Shown: positions 57,064 to 64,000 of the stretch, in pieces
How the letters are laid out: the number at the start of each line of letters is the position of its first letter
How positions within the stretch are numbered: the stretch's first letter is position 1
Source of the DNA: Pleionea litopenaei
GTDB lineage: Bacteria; Pseudomonadota; Gammaproteobacteria; Enterobacterales; Kangiellaceae
Length of the DNA: 64,000 nucleotides
Reading direction: 5' to 3'
NCBI RefSeq assembly: GCF_031198435.1
Contig: NZ_CP133548.1
Span: 3,320,001 to 3,384,000 of the forward strand
The notes under the pieces: model-generated
Told to the model about the DNA's origin: nothing
The model's database searches: none
Seen by the model: only the letters and a program-made list of their open reading frames with translations
Program-made: the position numbers and the translations under genes

Positions 57064-58068
57064 GTGTTGAATATTGTTAAAAAGTTATCACTGTTCTTTG
57101 GTTTCGTCGTGTTCAGTTGTAGCTCATTACTTGCTTCTGATGAAGTTGAAGAAACCCCAGAACAATTCATGCAGCGCATGGTGCAAGAGCACAAGATGGA
57201 TCCTGTGTGGTTAAAAGACTTATTTGATAAAACGCAGAAAAACCAACGCATCATTGATTTAATGAACACGCCGGCTGAAGGGAAACCTTGGCACGAATAT
57301 CGAAAAATATTTGTGCGAGAGGCGCGCATTAAGGCGGGAATAAAGTTTTGGAATGACTACCAAGTTGAGCTTCAGCGGGCGGAATCGACGTTTCAAGTTC
57401 CTGCTTCTATTATTGTTGGCATTATCGGAGTTGAGACCTTTTACGGCAAAATAAAAGGCAATATTAAAGTCATGGAAGCTCTGTATACGCTAGGGTTTCA
57501 CTATCCAAAACGTGGGAAGTTTTTTCGCGGAGAGTTAGAGCAATATTTAATTTTAGCGCAAGAGCAACAATGGGATCCTCTAGAGCCAGAAGGATCTTAT
57601 GCTGGCGCAATGGGCATGGGACAGTTTATTCCGACAAGTTATCGCGAATTTGCCGTCGACTTCGATGGCGACGGAAAAATTGATTTATTCAATAATCCTG
57701 TCGATGCGATCGGAAGTGTTGCTAATTATTTTCGCGTCCATAAATGGCGCTGGGCAGAACCGGTTGCTTACCAATTAACGGCATTAGGAACGATGCAAGA
57801 CGCTTTTCTTCCAGAGCGTTATAAGCCAAAAGCGACCGCTGGAAATCTTAAGTCTGCAGGGTTTAATTGGCCAGTTCAAACGCTCGATGAACAAGCCGCG
57901 GGAATTGTTGATTTTGAAATGCCAGATAATGAGAAACAGCACTGGGTGATATTTGATAACTTTTATGTCATCACTCGATATAACCGTAGCCCTTTGTACG
58001 CGTTAGCGGTTTATCAGTTTAGTCAAGAAGTTAAGGCGCGGCGCGCTCAGTCTTATTGGATGAACTAA
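57064..58068 (+). CDS. mltB: Membrane-bound/soluble lytic murein transglycosylase B
   Basis: MltB cleaves the glycan backbone to leave 1,6-anhydro-MurNAc ends. The 334-residue protein has a signal peptide (1-21) and the SLT_2-type domain with catalytic Glu in GIIGVETFYGKIKG and the GAMGMGQFIPTSY block. GTG start with AAGGAG upstream. No lipobox Cys is placed well (the FSCSS context is weak), so it may be periplasmic rather than lipidated. rlpA follows after four bases. Confidence 0.93.
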   Translation: MLNIVKKLSLFFGFVVFSCSSLLASDEVEETPEQFMQRMVQEHKMDPVWLKDLFDKTQKNQRIIDLMNTPAEGKPWHEYRKIFVREARIKAGIKFWNDYQVELQRAESTFQVPASIIVGIIGVETFYGKIKGNIKVMEALYTLGFHYPKRGKFFRGELEQYLILAQEQQWDPLEPEGSYAGAMGMGQFIPTSYREFAVDFDGDGKIDLFNNPVDAIGSVANYFRVHKWRWAEPVAYQLTALGTMQDAFLPERYKPKATAGNLKSAGFNWPVQTLDEQAAGIVDFEMPDNEKQHWVIFDNFYVITRYNRSPLYALAVYQFSQEVKARRAQSYWMN

Positions 58069-58072
58069 CGTT

Positions 58073-58873
58073 ATGATGAAGCACTTTTCTTATACAGCTA
58101 AGACATTTTCACTGCTTCTATTATGTTTACTCATCAATGCTTGTAGTTGGTTTGAAGTAAAAGATAGTGGACCATCTAAGCCGGTTGATGTTTCACAAGT
58201 CCCCGATGCAGTCCCGCGAGTGGAGCCTTTAAGTCGCTATGGAAATCCCGAATCTTATGAGCACGAAGGCATTCGATATCAAATTTTAAAGTCAGCCGCA
58301 GGTTATAAACAGCGAGGCATTGCCAGTTGGTATGGAACCAAGTTTCATGGAGAAAGAACGTCGTCAGGAGAACCTTACGACATGTACACGATGAGTGCGG
58401 CTCATAAAACTTTGCCACTTCCAAGTTATGCTCGAGTGACTAATTTAGCGAACGGTCGCTCTGTTGTGGTTAAAATAAACGATCGAGGCCCCTTTAAAGC
58501 CGACCGCATCATTGATTTATCTTATGCTGCGGCAGTCAAGCTCGGGTTTCATCATCTCGGCACGACTCAGGTTGAAGTTGAAACTATTGTGCCGCAAGGT
58601 ACGCATGAAATAGTGGGGCCTTCTTCCGTACCGAGCGATAAGCAGACCTATGTTCAAGTGGGTGCTTTTTCTGACAAAGAAAAGGCGCAAACCTTGAGTC
58701 AGGCGATTAAACAACAAGTACCCTGGGAAGTTAACTTATCGAGTGTGAGAGTGAATAGAAAGCTGTTGCATCGTGTGCGAATTGGTCCGATAAGCTCGCT
58801 TGATGAAGCGAATCGTCTCGTTGAAACCTTGACCATCCCCGCACTTGGAAAGCCTCGGGTGATCTTCGAATAA
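58073..58873 (+). CDS. rlpA: Septal-ring lipoprotein RlpA
   Basis: RlpA is a lytic transglycosylase or glycan-binding lipoprotein acting on denuded peptidoglycan. The 266-residue protein has a lipobox (LLINAC, near residue 23), a double-psi beta-barrel domain (GIASWYGTKFHGERTSSGEPYDMYTMSAAHKTLPLP and NDRGPFKADRIIDLSYAAA) and a C-terminal SPOR domain (VQVGAFSDKEKA...). ATG start; the second ATG is also possible. A 400-base gap follows before dacA. Confidence 0.94.
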   Translation: MMKHFSYTAKTFSLLLLCLLINACSWFEVKDSGPSKPVDVSQVPDAVPRVEPLSRYGNPESYEHEGIRYQILKSAAGYKQRGIASWYGTKFHGERTSSGEPYDMYTMSAAHKTLPLPSYARVTNLANGRSVVVKINDRGPFKADRIIDLSYAAAVKLGFHHLGTTQVEVETIVPQGTHEIVGPSSVPSDKQTYVQVGAFSDKEKAQTLSQAIKQQVPWEVNLSSVRVNRKLLHRVRIGPISSLDEANRLVETLTIPALGKPRVIFE

Positions 58874-59273
58874 GCCTGCTGCGGCTGATTGAGAGTGCCG
58901 CTGCCGATAAACTTGATGTCGTCGCTCTTAGGTTCTTCTCGATTATCATGGAAAGTCGCAAAGTGAAGCGGCATATGCACTAGAGCAGTTCTAATCCGCT
59001 GTTTTTAATTCAATTTTTGGGAACTTTTAACCGTTACTTAGGTCATTTAGCATAAGCGCTCGCTGTGCTACAATTCGCCCCAATTGAACGTTCGGTTGGT
59101 TGTGTGTAACGTCACTGCCAATTGAAGCGCCTCTTGAGCAACCAAGGTTGAGTTTAAATTAGGGCCGTTAGAAGGCTTTCTACGGTCGACTGCTTAAGCT
59201 CAGTTTTAAGTAGTGTCAAATTTAAGTGGCGTCAAACGCTCGTACACTTTCAGTTTTAGGAAAAAAGACTACC
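58874..59273 (+). promoter_or_regulatory. Gene-free region upstream of dacA
   Basis: These 400 bases hold no gene I can support. A possible -10 TACAAT (59069-59074) with a weak -35 (TTTAGC, 59046-59051, 17-base spacer) would give a leader of about 190 bases. A 16-base imperfect tandem repeat sits at 59205-59236. No strong terminator closes rlpA. Confidence 0.45.
59205..59236. repeat. Two 16-base imperfect tandem repeats upstream of dacA
   Basis: TTTAAGTAGTGTCAAA (59205-59220) is followed directly by TTTAAGTGGCGTCAAA (59221-59236), differing at two positions. They lie 37 bases before the dacA ATG. They may be a recent duplication or paired protein-binding sites. Confidence 0.75.
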
Positions 59274-60428
59274 ATGACTCGGTTTGCAGCATTTTTACTG
59301 ATTTTATCCCTCACTATCACCGCTCGTGTTGTCGCGATAACGCCAGCACCTCCTGCACTTGGTGCCGATGGGTACATTTTAATGGATTATCAGTCTGGGC
59401 ATGTGATCGCCGAAAACAACGCCGATAACCCTCTTCCTCCAGCCAGCTTAACAAAAATGATGACCAGCTATGTGGTCTCAGCAGAGTTGGCGGCAGGAAA
59501 TATTCAGCTAACCGATATGGTAACGGTGAGCGAGAATGCTTGGGCGAAGAATTTCCCTGAGTCGTCAAAAATGTTTATTGAAGTCAATAAACAGGTGTCG
59601 GTCGAAGACTTATTGAAGGGGCTGATTATCTCTTCTGGTGGTGACGCGAGTGTTGCATTAGCAGAACACATTGCGGGCTCAGAAGATGCCTTTGCACAGT
59701 TAATGAATATGCACGCTCAGAAGTTGGGAATGACCAACACGCATTTTGTGAACGCCCATGGCTTAACGGCGGATGGTCATCAAACCACTGCTCGAGATAT
59801 GGCAATTTTAGCGCGTGCTTTAATTAAAGACTATCCGCAAGAATATGAACTGTACAAGTTGAAAGAGTTTACCTACAACAATATTCGACAATACAACCGC
59901 AACAGCTTGCTTTGGGATCGTAGCCTCGAAGTCGATGGTGTAAAAACGGGTCATACAGAAGCTGCAGGTTACTGCTTGGTTTCATCGGCTGTAAAAGATG
60001 GTATGCGTTTGATCGCTGTGGTTATGGGCACGAGCAGTGAAGATGCTCGTAAAATTGAGAGTAAGAAGTTGCTAACTTATGGCTTCCGATTTTTCGAAAC
60101 GGTATCGCCTTTGACAGCCAATTCGCAAGTGCATCAAGCTCGAGTATGGGGTGGAGAGGTTGAACAGGCGACGTTAGGCGTTTTAGAGCAAACCTACTTA
60201 ACCATTCCTCGTGGAAAACGTCAGCAACTCAAGGCCAACTACGTCGTCGAAAATGAACTCGAAGCGCCATTAGCAAAAGGGCAGGTTGTAGGACAAATTT
60301 TCTTTGAGTTAGAGGGCGAAGAAGTGGCTAAGGTACCGATGGTGGCGCTCGAAGACGTTGCCGAAGGTGGCTGGTTCTCGCGTATGATCGACGCCATCAG
60401 TCGCTGGTTTAGTGAACTCTTCTCTTAA
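59274..60428 (+). CDS. dacA: D-alanyl-D-alanine carboxypeptidase (PBP5/6 type)
   Basis: DacA trims the terminal D-Ala from peptidoglycan stem peptides in the periplasm. The 384-residue form from ATG 59274 has a signal peptide (1-21). It has SLTK (S58-K61), KTG (K224-G226), a beta-rich C-terminal domain and an amphipathic membrane anchor (FSRMIDAISRWFSELF). The second motif reads S121-G-G123, where E. coli PBP5 has SGN; the rest is standard. A longer frame from 59226 would add 16 residues before the signal peptide and is rejected. Confidence 0.94.
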   Translation: MTRFAAFLLILSLTITARVVAITPAPPALGADGYILMDYQSGHVIAENNADNPLPPASLTKMMTSYVVSAELAAGNIQLTDMVTVSENAWAKNFPESSKMFIEVNKQVSVEDLLKGLIISSGGDASVALAEHIAGSEDAFAQLMNMHAQKLGMTNTHFVNAHGLTADGHQTTARDMAILARALIKDYPQEYELYKLKEFTYNNIRQYNRNSLLWDRSLEVDGVKTGHTEAAGYCLVSSAVKDGMRLIAVVMGTSSEDARKIESKKLLTYGFRFFETVSPLTANSQVHQARVWGGEVEQATLGVLEQTYLTIPRGKRQQLKANYVVENELEAPLAKGQVVGQIFFELEGEEVAKVPMVALEDVAEGGWFSRMIDAISRWFSELFS

Positions 60429-60446
60429 GTTATATTGCAAGGGGCA

Positions 60447-61316
60447 ATGAGTGTGTCCATCGTCTATTTAAATGGTGACTATTTGCCACTAGCAGAAGCC
60501 TCGGTATCCGTGATGGACCGAGGTTTTTTGTTTGGTGATGGGATTTACGAGGTGATTCCGGTCTATGCAGGACAATTGTTTAGACTGCCACAACACCTTC
60601 GTCGTCTTAACCGGAGTCTTTCCGAAATTCTCATCGATAAGTCTTATTTACCAGAAGATTTAGAAGAAGTGAGTGCAAACTTACTTAGCAAAAACAACGT
60701 GCAAAATGCGAGTCTATACTGGCAGGTAACTCGCGGGCAAAGCAGTCAGCGAGATCATCGGTTTCCTTCGAATACCGAGGTGACCTGTTTTGCCACCGTT
60801 AATCCTCTACCCAGCGCTGCACAACAACCAGACGCGACGGGTCGGAAAGTGATTTCAGTCGAAGACGTGCGTTGGCAACGCTGCGATATTAAGGCCATAA
60901 CGCTTCTTGCTAACTGTATGGCGCGTCAGCAAGCTGAAAACCAAAGGGCCGATGAAGCTATAATGGTTCGTGACGGCTTTGCCATCGAAGGATCAGCCTC
61001 TAATTTATTTATGGTTCAACAAGGCTGCCTAGTGACTGCCCCTGAAAGTCATTGGATTTTAGGTGGAATCACCCGAGAACTTATTTTAGAGATAGCGAGA
61101 GAGAAGGGCTTGAGAGTAAGTGAGCGGTTATTCACCCTTGATGACTTGTTGCAAGCCGATGAAGTTTGGATCAGCAGCTCTATGCGTGAGATACAGCCTG
61201 TGGTTAGTGTTGATGGGCAAGCCATTGGCAATGGGCAGGCGGGCCCGATGTGGCATCAGATAACGGAGTATTATATGGCTTACAAGCAAAAGCTGTATAA
61301 TGGCGACATTGTTTAA
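60447..61316 (+). CDS. dat: D-amino-acid aminotransferase
   Basis: A fold-type IV PLP enzyme that interconverts D-Ala and D-Glu, supplying peptidoglycan precursors. The 289-residue protein has MDRGFLFGDGIYEVIPVY near residue 25 and the PLP Lys in CDIKAITLLANCMARQ. EGSASNLFMV and GGITRELILEIA give the rest of the fold. Branched-chain aminotransferase or aminodeoxychorismate lyase are related alternatives, but the dacA-ybeD-lipB setting favours Dat. Start is uncertain: ATG 60447 is very close to AAGGGG, while GTG 60453 is better spaced and TTG 60435 has no site. Confidence 0.85.
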   Translation: MSVSIVYLNGDYLPLAEASVSVMDRGFLFGDGIYEVIPVYAGQLFRLPQHLRRLNRSLSEILIDKSYLPEDLEEVSANLLSKNNVQNASLYWQVTRGQSSQRDHRFPSNTEVTCFATVNPLPSAAQQPDATGRKVISVEDVRWQRCDIKAITLLANCMARQQAENQRADEAIMVRDGFAIEGSASNLFMVQQGCLVTAPESHWILGGITRELILEIAREKGLRVSERLFTLDDLLQADEVWISSSMREIQPVVSVDGQAIGNGQAGPMWHQITEYYMAYKQKLYNGDIV

Positions 61317-61339
61317 AAGAAATTAGGTACAGGCAACTT

Positions 61340-61621
61340 ATGAGTCAGTCCGATACGCCTTCTGGCATTAACCCTGAACTTTGGGAATTCCCTTGCCAAA
61401 TCGCATTCAAGACCATGGCTGTCAATCGTATTGACATTGATATCGAGGTTCTGTCGGTTGTGCAGAATGTCGTGCCCGGCGATTACGCTCCGCAATTAAC
61501 ACCGTCGACTAAGGGTAACTACGTTTCGATCACGATTCATCTCACTCTGCATTCTAGCGATCAGGTAGAGCAATTGTATCGCGAAGTGCGAGCTATTCCC
61601 GATGTAAAGATGTGTCTCTGA
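61340..61621 (+). CDS. ybeD: DUF493/YbeD family protein
   Basis: A 93-residue protein of the YbeD family, an ACT-like small protein always near lipB and dacA and of unclear role (proposed regulatory link to lipoate). Blocks [15 protein letters not shown] and [26 protein letters not shown] are typical. Its stop overlaps the lipB start region. Confidence 0.92.
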   Translation: MSQSDTPSGINPELWEFPCQIAFKTMAVNRIDIDIEVLSVVQNVVPGDYAPQLTPSTKGNYVSITIHLTLHSSDQVEQLYREVRAIPDVKMCL

Positions 61622-62307
61622 TGGGAGCCATTGAAGTGGAAACTGCCCCCGCTGATGACTTGACTGAGCGACTTGTTGTTCGGCAGTTGGGACGTCAAGA
61701 TTACCAGCCGGTGTGGAAGGCCATGTCAGCGTTTACTGATCAACGCGATCAGAGCACCAGCGATGAGATTTGGTTAGTGGAACATGAGCCGGTGTTTACG
61801 CAAGGGCAAGCGGGCAAAGCTGAACACATTTTAGCGCCAGGCGATATTCCAGTGGTTCAAGTCGACCGAGGCGGACAGGTTACCTATCATGGACCTGGTC
61901 AGCAAGTGGTGTACTTTCTCATCGATTTGCGACGTAAAAAGTTTGGCGTGCGTGATTTGGTATCGGCCATTGAAGATGCTGTGGTTGATACTCTCGAATC
62001 TATGAATATCGCTGCGCACCCCCGCGCTGATGCGCCGGGTGTGTACGTCGAAAGTGGCGCAAAAATTTGTTCACTCGGCTTAAGAATCCGTAAAGGGTGT
62101 TCGTTTCATGGTTTAGCGCTGAACATCAATATGGACTTGAGTCCTTTTAATCGCATTAACCCTTGCGGTTATGCTGGAATGCAAGTTACCGATATTAAAA
62201 CTGAAGGCGGCTTCGACAGTTTAGAAAAAGTCTCGCCGGTTTTAGTTAACCATATTATGAAAAATCTAGAATACCGCCAAGCTCAATCGTTGGTCGGTTT
62301 GGAGTAG
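61621..62307 (+). CDS. lipB: Lipoyl(octanoyl) transferase
   Basis: LipB moves octanoate from ACP to lipoyl domains. The 228-residue protein has the family blocks [25 protein letters not shown] and [23 protein letters not shown], including the catalytic Cys and Lys region. ATG 61621 overlaps the ybeD TGA; a GTG at 61612 is also possible. lipA follows after nine bases. Confidence 0.95.
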   Translation: MGAIEVETAPADDLTERLVVRQLGRQDYQPVWKAMSAFTDQRDQSTSDEIWLVEHEPVFTQGQAGKAEHILAPGDIPVVQVDRGGQVTYHGPGQQVVYFLIDLRRKKFGVRDLVSAIEDAVVDTLESMNIAAHPRADAPGVYVESGAKICSLGLRIRKGCSFHGLALNINMDLSPFNRINPCGYAGMQVTDIKTEGGFDSLEKVSPVLVNHIMKNLEYRQAQSLVGLE

Positions 62308-62316
62308 TACCCTATT

Positions 62317-63303
62317 ATGAGTGAAAACCCATCTGTTAACCTAAAGTCTGAAAAACCAGCTAAAAAAGTGGCGGGTGTAAAGTTACGTGGCGCAGATAAA
62401 ACTGCGCGCATTCCAATTAAAATCGAGCCTACTGAAGAAATGCCGCGTAAGCCTGATTGGATTCGCGTTCGTTTGCCCAGTGGAAACCAAGTGCAAGAAA
62501 TCAAAAACATGCTGCGCAATAAAAAGTTGCATACGGTATGTGAAGAAGCATCTTGTCCGAATCTGCCAGAGTGTTTCGGGCATGGTACGGCGACGTTTAT
62601 GATACTTGGAGATATTTGCACACGTCGCTGTCCTTTTTGCGATGTAGCACATGGTCGCCCATTGCAACCGGACGCTGATGAACCTAAGAATTTGGCCGAC
62701 TCGGTCGTCAGCATGGGACTCAAGTACGTGGTTATTACCTCCGTTGATCGAGATGATCTTAGAGACGGCGGGGCGCAACACTTTGTTGACTGTGTTAATC
62801 AGGTTCGAGAGCAATCTCCGCAAACCAAAGTTGAAACCTTGGTCCCGGATTTTCGCGGACGAATGGATCGTGCTTTAGAAATATTAGGCGCAGGCTTGCC
62901 AGATGTTTTTAATCACAATTTAGAGACAGTACCACGTCTTTATCGTCAAGCTCGTCCAGGAGCTGACTATCAATGGTCGTTAGACTTGCTAAAAAAGCAC
63001 AAAGCGTTGTATCCGAAGGTAGCAACCAAATCAGGCTTGATGGTTGGACTCGGAGAGACGAACGAAGAAATCGTCGAAGTGATGAAAGACTTACGCGCTC
63101 ACGATGTCGATATGTTGACGATTGGTCAGTATTTACAACCAAGTAAGGATCATCATCCCGTTAAGCGCTTTGTAACGCCAGCGGAGTTTAAAGAGTTAGG
63201 TCAAATTGCCGAAGAGCTAGGCTTCGTTAATGTGGCCAGTGGCCCGATGGTTCGCTCTTCTTATCATGCGGACAAACAAGCGGCTGGTGAGAAGATTTCG
63301 TAA
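62317..63303 (+). CDS. lipA: Lipoyl synthase
   Basis: LipA is the radical SAM enzyme that inserts two sulfurs into octanoyl groups. The 328-residue protein has the auxiliary-cluster motif [12 protein letters not shown] near residue 72 and the radical [11 protein letters not shown] motif near residue 98. The C-terminal RSSYHAD provides the Ser ligand. It closes the lipB-lipA unit and is followed by a terminator. Confidence 0.97.
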   Translation: MSENPSVNLKSEKPAKKVAGVKLRGADKTARIPIKIEPTEEMPRKPDWIRVRLPSGNQVQEIKNMLRNKKLHTVCEEASCPNLPECFGHGTATFMILGDICTRRCPFCDVAHGRPLQPDADEPKNLADSVVSMGLKYVVITSVDRDDLRDGGAQHFVDCVNQVREQSPQTKVETLVPDFRGRMDRALEILGAGLPDVFNHNLETVPRLYRQARPGADYQWSLDLLKKHKALYPKVATKSGLMVGLGETNEEIVEVMKDLRAHDVDMLTIGQYLQPSKDHHPVKRFVTPAEFKELGQIAEELGFVNVASGPMVRSSYHADKQAAGEKIS

Positions 63304-63353
63304 CGACATATCAATCCTAAGCTTCGATGCGACGGATTTGCGAGAAATTCAAG

Positions 63354-63387
63354 AAGGCAAGGAACTCAAGGTTTCCTTGCCTTTTTT
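63354..63387 (+). terminator. Intrinsic terminator after lipA
   Basis: AAGGCAAGGAAAC-type stem: GGCAAGGAA pairs with TTCCTTGCC, followed by TTTTTT. It lies about 50 bases after lipA and may also serve the convergent gene at 63460. Confidence 0.85.
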
Positions 63388-63459
63388 CGTTTAAGACGAG
63401 GTTGCTTCGTATAACGTCAGTATTTCAACGTCAATTGGATTAGCTCAACCTCAGATGGG

Positions 63460-64000
63460 TTAGTTCAAGAGTACCGCCACGATGAGAGCGACGGTAGCAC
63501 TAAATGCCGCCATGATGAAATACAGTAGACTTAGGAAGAACCATTTCCAAACCGTTAAGAACCAGTTCTGCTGATAGACGACGCGTAGCGAAATTAAAAA
63601 ATAAATGGGTATCCAAATCAGCATGGCTACTTCAAGAAATCCAAACCCATGGCCTATAAACCTTACCAACCCATTATCGGAACTAATCAACGAGTCATTG
63701 ATAATTTCGAACCATAAAGAAAGTAAAATAGCTAAAAATAAAAACGCATGACCATGAAACGCGTGAATCAAATGCTCGATGTAGTAGCGTCGTGCAAACG
63801 GGTAACTGATTTTCATAACGATGGCGAACAAGGGCACCAACAACAACATAAGCTTTGGAATCACCTCTAACATATCACTCCAAAAATCTTCACGCTCATC
63901 CGGATCTTTCAGTTTTTTAATGTTGGTTTTCAGGCGTTCTGAAAGTTGCTTATTATCTTCTTCAGATAAAAACGGAAAATTGACCGTTACATTATCATCA
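63460..64000 (-). CDS. DUF3667-like multi-pass membrane protein (5' truncated by window edge)
   Basis: The frame is open from 63460 (stop) to the right edge, about 180 residues. The visible part has an acidic/charged N-proximal segment (VNFPFLSEEDNKQLSERL) and then four to five hydrophobic helices. The HLIHAFHGHAFLFLAILLSL block is typical of DUF3667-like proteins. The start is outside the window, and an internal ATG at 63873 is not the true start. Function unknown; convergent with lipA. Confidence 0.7.
   Translation of the reverse strand, partial: DDNVTVNFPFLSEEDNKQLSERLKTNIKKLKDPDEREDFWSDMLEVIPKLMLLLVPLFAIVMKISYPFARRYYIEHLIHAFHGHAFLFLAILLSLWFEIINDSLISSDNGLVRFIGHGFGFLEVAMLIWIPIYFLISLRVVYQQNWFLTVWKWFFLSLLYFIMAAFSATVALIVAVLLN

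Overview
The window looks like chromosomal DNA of a marine-type gammaproteobacterium with moderate to low GC. The evidence is gene order: nuoL-M-N; the metY-rimP-nusA-infB-rbfA-truB ... rpsO-pnp cluster; miaB-phoH-ybeY-corC-lnt; and leuS-lptE-holA-nadD-rsfS-rlmH-mrdA-mrdB-mltB-rlpA-dacA-dat-ybeD-lipB-lipA. All are classical gammaproteobacterial neighbourhoods. Several large TonB-dependent receptors, S9 and metallo-peptidases and many TTG/GTG starts suggest a peptide-using Oceanospirillales/Kangiellaceae-like or Alteromonadales-like lineage, but I cannot fix the genus from sequence alone.

Layout. 1-5.2 kb: the end of the complex I operon plus an MscS-type channel. 5.2-9.7 kb (minus): a 1496-residue sensor with a periplasmic propeller and cytoplasmic PAS-GGDEF-EAL domains. 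9.8-16.1 kb: initiator tRNA and the rimP-nusA-infB-rbfA-truB translation operon. infB is split by an apparent one-base frameshift in an A tract. 16.1-22.0 kb: an accessory block (winged-helix protein, membrane AraC regulator, TonB receptor, methyltransferase) separating truB from rpsO. 22.0-24.7 kb: rpsO-pnp with two readable RNA control structures, a pseudoknot at the rpsO start and a long hairpin before pnp. 24.9-29.9 kb: a secreted metalloprotease/propeller/beta-barrel protein, a small exported protein, ACT-domain and AcpH genes, and a small hypothetical protein. 29.9-35.4 kb: the miaB-to-lnt operon.

35.4-48.2 kb is the most unusual part. Two paralogous TonB-dependent receptors bracket a TPR-sulfotransferase, a 2OG-Fe(II) oxygenase-like protein, a secreted S9 peptidase and an opposing second sulfotransferase; a lipoprotein serine hydrolase and a DUF218 protein follow. 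This block sits between lnt and leuS, whose clusters lie close together in E. coli. 48.2-63.3 kb returns to the conserved leuS-to-lipA run for LPS assembly, rod-shape peptidoglycan synthesis and lipoate. A membrane protein gene runs off the right edge.

The strongest candidates for something new are the receptor/sulfotransferase/oxygenase/peptidase block, the three-part HEYTH-propeller-barrel protein, and the RNA structures at rpsO and pnp. No CRISPR array, prophage, transposase, integrase or plasmid origin was seen.
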